A stretch of DNA of 64,000 nucleotides from an uncultured Tateyamaria sp. GTDB taxonomy: Bacteria; Pseudomonadota; Alphaproteobacteria; Rhodobacterales; Rhodobacteraceae. Location of the stretch: the NCBI RefSeq assembly GCF_947503385.1, contig NZ_CANNDO010000002.1, positions 620,001 through 684,000 of the forward strand, given 5' to 3'. A program made the position numbers and the translations under genes. A model generated the notes under the pieces. That model was not told the DNA's origin. It was given only the letters and a program-made list of their open reading frames with translations, and did no database searches. Positions 17,958 through 26,924 of the stretch are shown piece by piece (within the stretch, counting starts at the first letter, position 1; the number at the start of each line of letters is the position of its first letter).

Positions 17958-18014
17958 ATCTCTTGGGCTCCTGCTCGGGCATTGGCTCACCCTTGGCGGC
18001 GCAGGCGGGCAAGG

Positions 18015-18512
18015 TCAAGCCCTGCGGCGTGCGCGACCAAAAGGCCAGCAGATCAGGCGCAATACGGCCCACATGGCAGCCAGCCCGGCGAAAAAACCTG
18101 CGGCGGCAAACACAACTCCCTCAAAGCTCAGCGGCAAAGCAGGCTGGTAGGCATCAAAGGCCGCGCGCGCCACCTCGCGATCCGAAAACCGTTGCGCGTG
18201 GTAGGCGCGCATGAACGGGCCTGCGCCCTGCAATGTCTGAAGATCCGCCGATAACCGTGCGTGGCGCGCAAAGGTGCGCCGCATATCTGTCTGGCGGCGC
18301 TCGATAAAATCCGTTCCAACCATCTGGTCCAGTGCGGCCTCGCGGCTCAGCCCTTCGGCCTGCGCAGACGCGTCGAAATCCGCGACCACCTCGGCCAATG
18401 CATCGACGGCACCGCCCAGCCGCTGGGTGTATTGCTGCGAAAATTCCGGGAATTGCGAGGCGACCGCCCCGCCCATCAACCCGCCCGCCAGTGCCATGGC
18501 GCGCAGGATCAC
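18015..18512 (-). CDS. DUF2937 membrane protein
   Basis: 165 residues. An N-terminal helix (MALAGGLMGGAVASQFPEF), a central helical region rich in Ala, Arg and Asp, and a C-terminal membrane helix (FFAGLAAMWAVLRLICWPFG) with a basic tail. This matches the DUF2937 layout. The start overlaps the stop of the serine-hydrolase gene (ATGA). No function is established. Confidence 0.8.
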   Translation of the reverse strand: MILRAMALAGGLMGGAVASQFPEFSQQYTQRLGGAVDALAEVVADFDASAQAEGLSREAALDQMVGTDFIERRQTDMRRTFARHARLSADLQTLQGAGPFMRAYHAQRFSDREVARAAFDAYQPALPLSFEGVVFAAAGFFAGLAAMWAVLRLICWPFGRARRRA

Positions 18513-19459
18513 GGCCGATCTCCAAAAACGACCTCTGCCAGCGCCGCGTCGAGCGCAAACATCGTGTCCCAGTCCACGCAGGCGTCATAGAGGGCCAGCA
18601 CGCTCACCCGACCTTCCCATATGACTGCAAAACTGCCGACGTTCAGGCGACCCGGAAAACACAGCGCCCCGAAATGCCAAAAGTTGTAGCCGTCCCCGAA
18701 CGGGCGAAAAACCATGCCAAGCCCATAATACGCGCCCCCGCCGATCTCGACATGTGGATAGGCAAACGGATCTTCCCACAGGCGGCTGCCTGGTTCGAAA
18801 TGCCGGTGCAGAAAGTCGAGATAACCGGCGGCATCACTCTCGATCCCGCCCCACGGTCCGAACGCTGCGGCCCGATCACTGACGCCTACGCCCTCGCTCA
18901 GGCCAAGGCGGGGCCAACACGCGGCCTCAAAGGGCTGACCGCTCGCCGCCTCGATCATCAATGCGGCCAACGCGTAGTTTTCATTGTTATACGCATATTT
19001 ACCGGGCGTTCCTGATGGATCACCTCGGCCTGTCACAATGTCCAGAACAGCCGCACCATTGTGCCCGGCGACACCCGTCGGACGGTCCAGCCACAGCCGC
19101 ATCGCCGCTTGCGTTCCGTCGCGGACAAGCCCCGAACTGTGGGTGACAAGCTGCGCCAGCGTCACATCCGGTCCCCGCCCCAACCGGTCGGCAACGGTGT
19201 CGGACCAGTCGAGCGCGCCCTCCTCGACCAGCATCAAGGCACAGACGGCAGTGATGGACTTGCTGACGCTCGCCAGTTCGCCGCGTGCGCCGGTGCCGGA
19301 CATCTGCCAAGTGCCATCTACCCGCACGGCGGTTCCGATGGACCCGGTTATCGCATTCTGTGCAAGCCAGCCGTCAAAAGCGCCCTGCAAGCTGTCATGC
19401 GCCCCGTCCGCCGCCAGCGGCAGCGCCGTCAGGGCCCAGATCAGCGCGGCGCGCAGCAC
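18509..19459 (-). CDS. Exported serine hydrolase, beta-lactamase fold (class C type)
   Basis: 316 residues. The signal peptide RAALIWALTALPLAADG begins right at GTG 19459, four bases after the proS stop codon. The longer frame from 19558 only copies proS in another phase. The SxxK motif is SVSKSI near residue 66, and the YxN motif is YNNENYAL near residue 157. This is the fold of class C beta-lactamases, esterases and DD-peptidases; a resistance role should not be assumed. It may be co-transcribed with proS. Confidence 0.82.
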   Translation of the reverse strand: MLRAALIWALTALPLAADGAHDSLQGAFDGWLAQNAITGSIGTAVRVDGTWQMSGTGARGELASVSKSITAVCALMLVEEGALDWSDTVADRLGRGPDVTLAQLVTHSSGLVRDGTQAAMRLWLDRPTGVAGHNGAAVLDIVTGRGDPSGTPGKYAYNNENYALAALMIEAASGQPFEAACWPRLGLSEGVGVSDRAAAFGPWGGIESDAAGYLDFLHRHFEPGSRLWEDPFAYPHVEIGGGAYYGLGMVFRPFGDGYNFWHFGALCFPGRLNVGSFAVIWEGRVSVLALYDACVDWDTMFALDAALAEVVFGDRP

Positions 19460-19463
19460 CGGA

Positions 19464-20861
19464 TCACAGCCAGGTGTGGAAGCTCTGGCGCGCCATTGGC
19501 TCCCAATGCTCGAACGTGTGTCCCTTGTGCGGGGCGTAAATGTCGATGAGCCGCGCAATTGCCTCCTTGGGTGGCAATTCTTCGCTCTGGCCTGTGCGCC
19601 GCGACGTCAGTTCGACCACGCCGTTCTTAAGCCCCCGCGGCCCCACGGTAATACGCCACGGCAATCCGATCAGGTCCATGGTCGCAAATTTGCCCCCGGC
19701 CCGTTCGTCCCGGTCATCATAAAGTGGCTCCAGCCCGGCAGCCTCAAGGCTCTTGTAGAGCGCCTCGCACGCCGCGTCCGCTTCGGCATCACCCTGTTTC
19801 AGGTTCACGATCCCCGCATGGAACGGTGTGACACCTTCGGGCCAGATGATCCCGTTATCGTCATGGTTGGCCTCGATGATCGCCCCGATCAGGCGGCTCA
19901 CACCAATGCCATGGCTGCCCATATGCACTGGCACCTGTTTGCCATCCGGTCCTTGCACCACGGCGCCCAAGGGCTCGGAATACTTGGTGCCAAAGTAAAA
20001 GATTTGCCCAACCTCAATGCCCCGCGCCACACGCTGACGGTCCATCGGCACCTGATTGAACAGCTCCAGATCATGTGTTTCATCCGTGCGCGCGTACTTC
20101 GAGGTGAATTCTTCAAGCACACCCGCGCATTGCGCCACGTCGTCATAGTCAATCTCGCGATCGCCAAAGCTCAGGTCGGTGACCGCACTGTCATAAAACA
20201 CCTCGCTCTCGCCCGTTTCAGCGAGCACAAGGAATTCGTGGGTGTAATCTCCCCCAATGGGTCCCCCGTCCGCTCGCATCGGGATGGCCTGCAGACCCAT
20301 CCGTTCATAGGTCCGCAAGTAGCTCACCAGATGCCGGTTGTAGGCGTGCAGCGCGTCTTCCTTCGTCAGGTCGAACGTGTACCCGTCCTTCATAAAGAAT
20401 TCGCGCCCCCGCATCACACCAAAGCGGGGCCGGATTTCGTCCCGGAATTTCCACTGGATGTGGTAAAGCGTCAGCGGCAGGTCCTTGTAAGACCCCACAT
20501 GGCTCCGAAAGATATCCGTGATCAGTTCTTCATTTGTGGGACCGTACAGCATGTCACGGCCATGCCGGTCGCTGATGCGCAGCATCTCCTGCCCGTAATC
20601 GTCGTAACGCCCGCTCTCGCGCCACAGGTCCGCAGATTGCAACGTGGGCATCAGCATCGGCACGTGGCCCGCGCGCACCTGTTCCTCGTGCACGATATCC
20701 TCAAGCCGCCGCAGCACCTTGAACCCCAATGGGAGCCACGAATAGATCCCCGCGCTCGCTTGCTTGATCATCCCCGCCCGCAACATCAACCGATGGCTGA
20801 CGATCTGCGCCTCGCTGGGGTTTTCCTTGAGCACAGGCAGAAAATAACGGCTCAGACGCAT
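19464..20861 (-). CDS. proS: Prolyl-tRNA synthetase
   Basis: 465 residues. It opens [19 protein letters not shown] and contains the class II motifs [27 protein letters not shown] (motif 2) and [14 protein letters not shown] (motif 3). It is about 100 residues shorter than the E. coli enzyme because the editing insertion between motifs 2 and 3 is missing, as is common in alphaproteobacterial ProS. The start is ATG 20861, matching the family N-terminus; the open frame continues 36 codons upstream into intergenic sequence. Confidence 0.95.
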   Translation of the reverse strand: MRLSRYFLPVLKENPSEAQIVSHRLMLRAGMIKQASAGIYSWLPLGFKVLRRLEDIVHEEQVRAGHVPMLMPTLQSADLWRESGRYDDYGQEMLRISDRHGRDMLYGPTNEELITDIFRSHVGSYKDLPLTLYHIQWKFRDEIRPRFGVMRGREFFMKDGYTFDLTKEDALHAYNRHLVSYLRTYERMGLQAIPMRADGGPIGGDYTHEFLVLAETGESEVFYDSAVTDLSFGDREIDYDDVAQCAGVLEEFTSKYARTDETHDLELFNQVPMDRQRVARGIEVGQIFYFGTKYSEPLGAVVQGPDGKQVPVHMGSHGIGVSRLIGAIIEANHDDNGIIWPEGVTPFHAGIVNLKQGDAEADAACEALYKSLEAAGLEPLYDDRDERAGGKFATMDLIGLPWRITVGPRGLKNGVVELTSRRTGQSEELPPKEAIARLIDIYAPHKGHTFEHWEPMARQSFHTWL

Positions 20862-20919
20862 GACGGATCTCCGGATTAGGTGCCGCTTGCTTAGGACAAA
20901 CCCCCCAGCCCCGCAACGC

Positions 20920-20967
20920 TTCTTCTGACCGAAAATACCATGGGGAGTTTGAGGGGTGAAACCCCTC
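20920..20967 (+). repeat. Intergenic repeat box plus hairpin (copy A)
   Basis: The box beginning TTCTTCTGACCGAAAATACC spans 20920-20945 and matches 25 of 26 bases with the reverse complement of 44777-44802. It is followed at once by a perfect hairpin, GAGGGGT 20951-20957 with ACCCCTC 20961-20967. It sits between the divergent proS and perM genes, so it is not a simple terminator. Confidence 0.7.
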
Positions 20968-21076
20968 ATCAGAAAAAGTGAATCGCGGGCGCGTCAGCGC
21001 TCATTTTGGCAACGTCAGGGTTGCAGCGCGGCACAAAACCCCGCATTTCTTGGCAAACCGCAACACCGGAGCGCCC

Positions 21077-22165
21077 ATGGCCCTGCCCGTCCGAGATCAA
21101 TTGAAATACTGGGGCATCGCCACAGTGGTGGTGATGCTTTTGCTCTATGCGCTGGGTGACGTGCTGTTGCCCTTCTTTCTCGGTGCGGCCATCGCCTATT
21201 TCCTCGATCCGGTTGCGGATTGGCTGGAAGACCGCGGCCTCAGCCGGGGCATGGCCACGGGCGTGATCACCATCGGGGCAATCCTGATCTTTGTCTTGGC
21301 CGCATTGCTGATCATCCCGACGCTGGTGCAACAGGCCATTCAGCTTTTCAACGTAGCACCAGAACTTGCGGGCAATATCACGACATTCCTGACCGAGCGT
21401 TTCCCAAGCCTTGCGGACGAAACCTCGACCATCAACCAAAGCCTCAAAAGCATTGGCGAAACCGTCTCCGAACGCGGTGGGCAACTGCTCAATTCCGCGA
21501 TCACCTCGGCGGCAAGTCTGCTTAACATTATCGTGCTGTTTGTCATTGTCCCGGTGGTCGCCGTCTACCTGCTGCTCGACTGGGACCGGATGATCGAACG
21601 CGTCGACGCGCTTTTGCCGCGTGACCATGCGCCGGTGATCCGGCGTCTGGCAGGCGAGGTGGATGACACCCTCGCCGCCTTTATCCGTGGCATGGGGACC
21701 GTGTGTATCATCCTCGGCGCCTATTACGCGATATCGCTGATGCTGATCGGGCTGCAATTCGGGCTGGTCGTTGGTTTTGTCGCCGGTCTGCTGACCTTTA
21801 TTCCTTACGTGGGGGCCATCGTTGGGGGGGCTCTGGCCATCGGCCTTGCGCTGTTCCAGTTTTGGGGCGACTGGCTCTGGATCCTTGCCGTCGCGGCTAT
21901 CTTTCAGGTGGGCCAGTTGATCGAGGGCAATGTGCTGACCCCCAAAATGGTGGGCGACAGCATCGGGCTGCATCCGGTCTGGCTGATCCTGTCACTGTCC
22001 GTTTTCGGCGCGCTCTTTGGTTTTGTCGGGATGCTGGTGGCCGTGCCCGTGGCGGCAGCCCTTGGCGTAATCGTACGCTTTGTCATTGACCGCTACAAAG
22101 ACAGCCGCCTTTACAAAGGCCTGTCGCACCAAGATGTGCAAAACGCGCCAGAGGCCGAGGACTGA
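21077..22165 (+). CDS. AI-2E/PerM family transporter-like membrane protein
   Basis: 362 residues. Several membrane helices (for example TVVVMLLLYALGDVLLPFF and LVVGFVAGLLTFIPYVGAIVGG) surround a soluble central segment. The family motif PYVGAIVGG and the C-terminal FGFVGMLVAVPVAAALGV are clear. The start is ATG 21077, because the upstream 33 codons lie in intergenic sequence. Family members are called autoinducer-2 exporters or PerM, but few have tested substrates. It is 4 bases upstream of hdaA, so probably one operon with hdaA and perhaps ppk. Confidence 0.88.
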   Translation: MALPVRDQLKYWGIATVVVMLLLYALGDVLLPFFLGAAIAYFLDPVADWLEDRGLSRGMATGVITIGAILIFVLAALLIIPTLVQQAIQLFNVAPELAGNITTFLTERFPSLADETSTINQSLKSIGETVSERGGQLLNSAITSAASLLNIIVLFVIVPVVAVYLLLDWDRMIERVDALLPRDHAPVIRRLAGEVDDTLAAFIRGMGTVCIILGAYYAISLMLIGLQFGLVVGFVAGLLTFIPYVGAIVGGALAIGLALFQFWGDWLWILAVAAIFQVGQLIEGNVLTPKMVGDSIGLHPVWLILSLSVFGALFGFVGMLVAVPVAAALGVIVRFVIDRYKDSRLYKGLSHQDVQNAPEAED

Positions 22166-22169
22166 TCCC

Positions 22170-22853
22170 ATGGCCACACAGCTTGGCCTTGATCTTCCGG
22201 TGCGCCCCGCACTGGGGCGCGACGATTTTCTTGTCGCACCGTCCAACGCCGTGGCACTGGCGATGATGGATGATTGGCTAAACTGGGCCAAACACAAGCT
22301 GGCGCTGACCGGGCCTGCGGGCGCGGGCAAGACGCATCTGGCCCATGTCTGGGCCGATGCCGCTGGCGCGCGGATCGTTGCGGCGCGTGATCTTTGCGAC
22401 GCGGATGTCGAGGCGCTGGCCAAAGCCCCTCTCGCGGTTGAGGATGTGGAGACTATCGCCGACGATATCGACGCGCAGACGGCTCTTTTTCATCTCCATA
22501 ACCTCATGGCAGCTGCAGCCCTGCCGCTGCTCGTCACCGGACAGGCTGCACCACGGCACTGGGGGCTCAGCCTGCCCGATCTGCAAAGCCGCATGGACGC
22601 GGCAGGCCACGCCCGCCTTGATGCGCCCGACGACACGCTGCTGGCTGCGGTGCTAGCCAAACTCTTTGCCGATCGTCAACTGGTGCCCAAGCCGGACGTG
22701 ATCCCCTATCTGCTCCGCCATATGGACCGCAGCTTTGCAGCCGCACGCGACATGGTGTCCGCCCTCGACGCCAGCAGCCTCGCGCAAAAGCGCGCCCTGA
22801 CCCGCGCCTTTGCGGCCCAAGTGCTGGACAAGGCGGACAAAGGCGGCGAATAG
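22170..22853 (+). CDS. hdaA: DnaA-related replication regulator HdaA
   Basis: 227 residues. A short N-terminal QLGLDLPVRP clamp-binding-like motif is followed by an AAA+ domain with Walker A GPAGAGKTH near residue 49. It lacks the DnaA DNA-binding domain IV. In alphaproteobacteria HdaA with the sliding clamp promotes ATP hydrolysis by DnaA after initiation. The perM-hdaA-ppk order is familiar in this group. Confidence 0.88.
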   Translation: MATQLGLDLPVRPALGRDDFLVAPSNAVALAMMDDWLNWAKHKLALTGPAGAGKTHLAHVWADAAGARIVAARDLCDADVEALAKAPLAVEDVETIADDIDAQTALFHLHNLMAAAALPLLVTGQAAPRHWGLSLPDLQSRMDAAGHARLDAPDDTLLAAVLAKLFADRQLVPKPDVIPYLLRHMDRSFAAARDMVSALDASSLAQKRALTRAFAAQVLDKADKGGE

Positions 22854-22894
22854 TCGTCACTTAACCGTCACATACCCCTGCCACATGGCTGTCC

Positions 22895-25063
22895 ATGACA
22901 AACGCCGACTTTCTCAAATCAGACTTCCCTGCGCCGCAGACATTGCCCGATCTCGACACGTCGAGCCCGGCGCGTTTCTTCAATCGCGAACTGAGCTGGC
23001 TGGGGTTCAACTGGCGGGTACTGGAAGAGGCCGAAAACCCGCGCGTGCCGCTGCTCGAACGGTTGCGGTTCCTGTCGATTTCGGCGGGCAATCTGGATGA
23101 GTTTTACACCGTACGTGTCGCGGGCCTGCGCGAACTGGCGATGGCGGGCAATACCACGCCCGCCGCCGACGGGCTCAGCCCGGCAGAACAGCTGGTCCTC
23201 ATCAACGAGGATGCGCGCAATCTTCTGGCGCAGCAGCAACGCGTGCTGACCGGCCTCAAGGCCGAGATGGAGGCGCAAGGTATCTCCATCCTCAGCCCCG
23301 AAGACCTCAGCGAAAGTGACCGCGCGCATCTGGCCAAGGTGTTTTTGTCCCGCGTCTTTGCGGTCCTGTCTCCGCTGGCCATTGATCCAGCACATCCGTT
23401 CCCCTTTATCCCAAACATGGGCTATGCGCTGGCGCTGCAACTGGAACGCAAATCCGACAAGCGCAGCCTTCAGGCGCTGTTGCCCATCCCCGCCCAGATC
23501 GATCGTTTCGTTGCCCTGCCGGGCGAAGGTCACCGGTTTTTGCCGCTCGAAGAGTTGCTGGTGCTGCACATCCCTGACCTGTTTCCCGGCTACAAACTCA
23601 AGACCCATTTCGGCTTTCGCGTGCTGCGCGACAGCGATCTTGAGGTCGAAGATGAGGCAGAAGACCTCGTGCGCGAATTCGAGGTTGCCCTCAAACGGCG
23701 CCGCCGGGGCGAGGTCGTGCGCCTGACCCATTCCGCCGGCGCACCCAAGGCGCTCAAGACAGTGATCATGCGCGAGCTTGCCGTGACGGATTCCGAGGTG
23801 ATCGAACTGGACGGCATGGTTGGCATCTCGGATCTCAGCGAATTGGTGCTGGATGCCCGCCCGGACCTGCTCTGGCCCAGTTTCACGCCGCGCGTCCCCG
23901 AACGCGTGACCGATTTCGAAGGCGACATGCTGGCCGCCTTTCGCCAAAAAGACATGCTGCTTCAGCACCCCTACGAGACGTTCGACATGGTGGTGCGTTT
24001 TCTTCAGCAGGCCGCGCGCGACCCGGATGTGGTCGCGATCAAGCAAACGCTTTATCGCACGTCCAAGAATTCCCCGATCGTCGAAGCGCTGTGCGAGGCG
24101 GCAGAGGACGGCAAATCCGTCACCGCCCTTGTGGAACTCAAGGCGCGCTTTGACGAGGCCGCCAACATCCGCCAATCCCGGCGGCTGGAACGGGCCGGCG
24201 CGCATGTCGTCTACGGTTTTCTTGACCTCAAAACCCATGCCAAGATCAGCACCGTCGTCCGCCGCGAGGGGGACGAACTGGTCACATATACCCACTACGG
24301 CACCGGCAACTATCATCCCGGCACGGCGCGCATCTACACCGACCTGTCGTTGTTTACCTGCGACCCCAAGCTGGGGCGCGACGCAACCAAAGTGTTCAAC
24401 TTTCTGTCGGGCTACGCTCCGCCACAGGATCTCGACAATCTGGCCATTTCGCCCAAAACGCTGAAGCCCCGTCTGCTCGAGATGATCGCCGCCGAGGCAG
24501 ACCATGCGCAGGCTGGCAAACCGGCCGAAATCTGGGCCAAGATGAATTCGCTGATCGACAGCGAAGTGATTGATGCGCTCTATGCCGCAAGCCAAGCCGG
24601 GGTAAAGATCAGCCTCGTGATCCGTGGCATCTGCGGCTTGCGGCCCGGGATCACGGGCCTCAGCGAAAACATCCGTGTCAAATCCATCGTCGGTCGGTTC
24701 CTCGAACATTCCCGCATCGTCTGTTTTGGCAACGGCCATGGGCTGCCCTCAAAGAAAGCGCGCGTGTTTATCTCCTCCGCCGACTGGATGGGCCGCAACC
24801 TGAACCGGCGGGTGGAAACCCTGGTCGAAATCGAAAACGCCACGGTCAAGGCTCAGATCGTCAGTCAGGTCATGGCCGCCAACCTTGCCGATGTCGCGCA
24901 AAGCTGGGTCATGGGGCCCGAGGGTAAATTTGTCCGGCCAGACGTGCCCGAGGGCACATTCGCCTTCAATTGCCACCGGTTCTTCATGGAAAACCCATCG
25001 CTGTCCGGTCGCGGTTCCGCCGGCGCGTCGGATGTGCCCAAACTCACCCACACAGAAGACTGA
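22895..25063 (+). CDS. ppk: Polyphosphate kinase 1
   Basis: 722 residues, full length. N-terminal [19 protein letters not shown], then [17 protein letters not shown], the KTHAK motif carrying the phosphohistidine candidate (about residue 448), [20 protein letters not shown] and a C-terminal [14 protein letters not shown]. It makes polyphosphate from ATP reversibly. The ribosome site is weak. The partner ppx is not adjacent but lies about 18 kb away on the same strand. Confidence 0.96.
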   Translation: MTNADFLKSDFPAPQTLPDLDTSSPARFFNRELSWLGFNWRVLEEAENPRVPLLERLRFLSISAGNLDEFYTVRVAGLRELAMAGNTTPAADGLSPAEQLVLINEDARNLLAQQQRVLTGLKAEMEAQGISILSPEDLSESDRAHLAKVFLSRVFAVLSPLAIDPAHPFPFIPNMGYALALQLERKSDKRSLQALLPIPAQIDRFVALPGEGHRFLPLEELLVLHIPDLFPGYKLKTHFGFRVLRDSDLEVEDEAEDLVREFEVALKRRRRGEVVRLTHSAGAPKALKTVIMRELAVTDSEVIELDGMVGISDLSELVLDARPDLLWPSFTPRVPERVTDFEGDMLAAFRQKDMLLQHPYETFDMVVRFLQQAARDPDVVAIKQTLYRTSKNSPIVEALCEAAEDGKSVTALVELKARFDEAANIRQSRRLERAGAHVVYGFLDLKTHAKISTVVRREGDELVTYTHYGTGNYHPGTARIYTDLSLFTCDPKLGRDATKVFNFLSGYAPPQDLDNLAISPKTLKPRLLEMIAAEADHAQAGKPAEIWAKMNSLIDSEVIDALYAASQAGVKISLVIRGICGLRPGITGLSENIRVKSIVGRFLEHSRIVCFGNGHGLPSKKARVFISSADWMGRNLNRRVETLVEIENATVKAQIVSQVMAANLADVAQSWVMGPEGKFVRPDVPEGTFAFNCHRFFMENPSLSGRGSAGASDVPKLTHTED

Positions 25064-25090
25064 ACAGCAGCCACAGGCGCGATCAAGGGT

Positions 25091-25133
25091 CGGTGGGCGG
25101 GCGCATTTGCGCAGCAAACAGTGCCGCCCGCCG
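25091..25133. repeat. Hairpin repeat after ppk (copy 1)
   Basis: A G-rich/C-rich outer stem encloses an inner TTTGC/GCAAA stem. The core GGGCGC-A-TTTGCG-CA-GCAAACAG is at 25099-25121. A related element lies at 43078-43129. It sits between the convergent ppk and CLC genes and probably acts as a bidirectional 3' end, but without a uridine tract. Confidence 0.65.
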
Positions 25134-25136
25134 GGC

Positions 25137-26816
25137 TCAGCTGTGCTCTTCCGCCGCTGTCGCCGCCAACGCCCGGTTATAGGCTTTAAGCGCATCGACG
25201 TGAAACAGCCCGCCCTGCAACTCGGGCGCTGCATTCTCGCCGGTCAAGGTCACCACCGGAATGAACGGCACCATCGAACGGTCAAAGATCGGCATCGCCA
25301 CCTCCAACGTGGCCGCTGCATCGACATAGACCCCCTCGCCGATCAACTCCCACGCGCGCGCTTCGTCCATGCCGCGCGGATCATCGACCTCGCGCATCAC
25401 CGAACTGACGCGGAACATTGCCAGCAGGTAGGCCTGCGGCCCCGCCGCCAGATGCACGCCTTTTCGCTCAATCTGGGTGAGAAAGAATGACCGGTCCACC
25501 AAGCGTGACGACAGCGCGGTCGACATCGACACCGCGACCATCACCGCAAGCCCGGTTTGCCAGTCCCCCGTCAATTCAAACACGATCAGCGTCGTCGAGA
25601 TGGGTGCGCCCAGAACGGCCGCTGCCACCGCGCCCATCCCCGCCAGCGCATATAGCGTCTCGGACCCCGACACGTCGGGAAAAATACCCGTCGCCACCAG
25701 ACCAAAGGCCAACCCGGTCAGCGCACCAATCATCAAAGAGGGCGAAAACACCCCGCCCCCCATACGCCCTGCCATCGTCACCGCGACAGCCGCCGTCTTG
25801 AGCACCACAAAAATGACCACCTCGTTCAGTGCCAGTTGCCCGGTCAGCGCCAGCGACGTGGTTTCATACCCGACCCCAATGATATGCGGATAGAAAATCG
25901 CCATCGCCCCCAAGAGCAGACCGGCACAGGCCGGGCGCAACCAGCGCGGCAGGCCTGTACGCCGCTGCACCGCCGTCCCGATATCATCGGTCCAGAAGAT
26001 CGCGCGCATCAGCACCACAGCCACCAACCCGCACAACAGGCCCAGCAGCAGGAACGCGGGCAGTTCCTGATAAAACACCAGCGTGTTTCCAACCGGCAGC
26101 ATAAATTCCGTTACATCGCCGTATTCCAGCCGGTTGATGACCGTCCCGGCCACGCTCGCAATCACAATCGGTGCAAAAGCGTGTACCGCAAAGTGGCGCA
26201 GCACCACCTCCAGCGCAAACAGGGCACCGGCAATCGGGGCGTTAAAGCTCGCCGATACGGCCGCAGCTACGGCGCACCCCAGCAAATCGCGCCCCGTGAT
26301 CCCGTCCGCCTTGATCCAGCGGCACACTTTGGTTGAGATCACGGCCGCAATATGGACCACCGGACCTTCCCGGCCCGTCGAGCCGCCAGAGGACAGCGTG
26401 ATGAAACTCGCCACCGCAGAGGCGACGCCCGCTTTGGTGCTGACCTGCCCGTCGCGCAATGCGGCACCTTCGATCACGTCGGCCACGCCGCGCGCAATTC
26501 CGTCCTTGGTGAACATGTGCAGGATGATCCCGGTCAGCAAACCGCCAATCACCGGAATGATCAGGATCAGATACCACGGCAGCGACGACACAAAACTGTG
26601 CAGGTACTGCACATCCTCTGTCCCGTATAGCCGCGCCTGTAACGCTTCGATCCCCTTGCGGAAAAACAGCGCGGCAAACCCCGCCGCGATGCCGACAGCA
26701 AGTGCGATAAACCAGAACTGAATCTGGCTGGGTCCGCGATGCCGCAGCAGCTTCCATCCGTCCCGGCAGGCGGTAACGGCGGTTTCAAACGGTTGCGGGA
26801 TCTTAGGGTTGGCCAT
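25137..26816 (-). CDS. CLC-family chloride channel/transporter
   Basis: 559 residues with 10 or more hydrophobic segments. Conserved CLC motifs: GGSTGREGPVV (with the gating Glu in GREGP), NAPIAGALFALEVVL and the late GAPISTTLIVFELTGDW. The position of the E. coli internal proton glutamate (E203) is Val here, in the context LFALEVVLRHFAV, as in animal chloride channels. The GSGIP motif is also replaced (DGIARGVADVIEGA). The C-terminal 120 residues resemble a CBS-type regulatory tail. It is convergent with ppk. Confidence 0.92.
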   Translation of the reverse strand: MANPKIPQPFETAVTACRDGWKLLRHRGPSQIQFWFIALAVGIAAGFAALFFRKGIEALQARLYGTEDVQYLHSFVSSLPWYLILIIPVIGGLLTGIILHMFTKDGIARGVADVIEGAALRDGQVSTKAGVASAVASFITLSSGGSTGREGPVVHIAAVISTKVCRWIKADGITGRDLLGCAVAAAVSASFNAPIAGALFALEVVLRHFAVHAFAPIVIASVAGTVINRLEYGDVTEFMLPVGNTLVFYQELPAFLLLGLLCGLVAVVLMRAIFWTDDIGTAVQRRTGLPRWLRPACAGLLLGAMAIFYPHIIGVGYETTSLALTGQLALNEVVIFVVLKTAAVAVTMAGRMGGGVFSPSLMIGALTGLAFGLVATGIFPDVSGSETLYALAGMGAVAAAVLGAPISTTLIVFELTGDWQTGLAVMVAVSMSTALSSRLVDRSFFLTQIERKGVHLAAGPQAYLLAMFRVSSVMREVDDPRGMDEARAWELIGEGVYVDAAATLEVAMPIFDRSMVPFIPVVTLTGENAAPELQGGLFHVDALKAYNRALAATAAEEHS

Positions 26817-26924
26817 GAGGTGGGCCTGAAAAAAGGGCGTTGCCCCAACACCCTAGGCTGAGTCGTACCTCACATGAAAGGGATGCGCGCCGCCATGGTG
26901 TCGCATACACGTATGCCGGGAGGC

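Noticed and set aside
18509-19459. Beta-lactamase resistance gene
   Set aside because: SxxK and YxN motifs show only the fold; esterases and peptidases share them, and nothing indicates antibiotic hydrolysis.
22919-24739. A 606-codon open frame antisense to ppk
   Set aside because: It mirrors ppk codon structure, has odd composition, and no ribosome site; long antisense frames are common in GC-rich genes.
25099-25121. TTTGC/GCAAA in the ppk and ppx hairpins as PccR sites
   Set aside because: They lie within G-rich stems between or after genes without link to propionate use; RNA structure explains them better.
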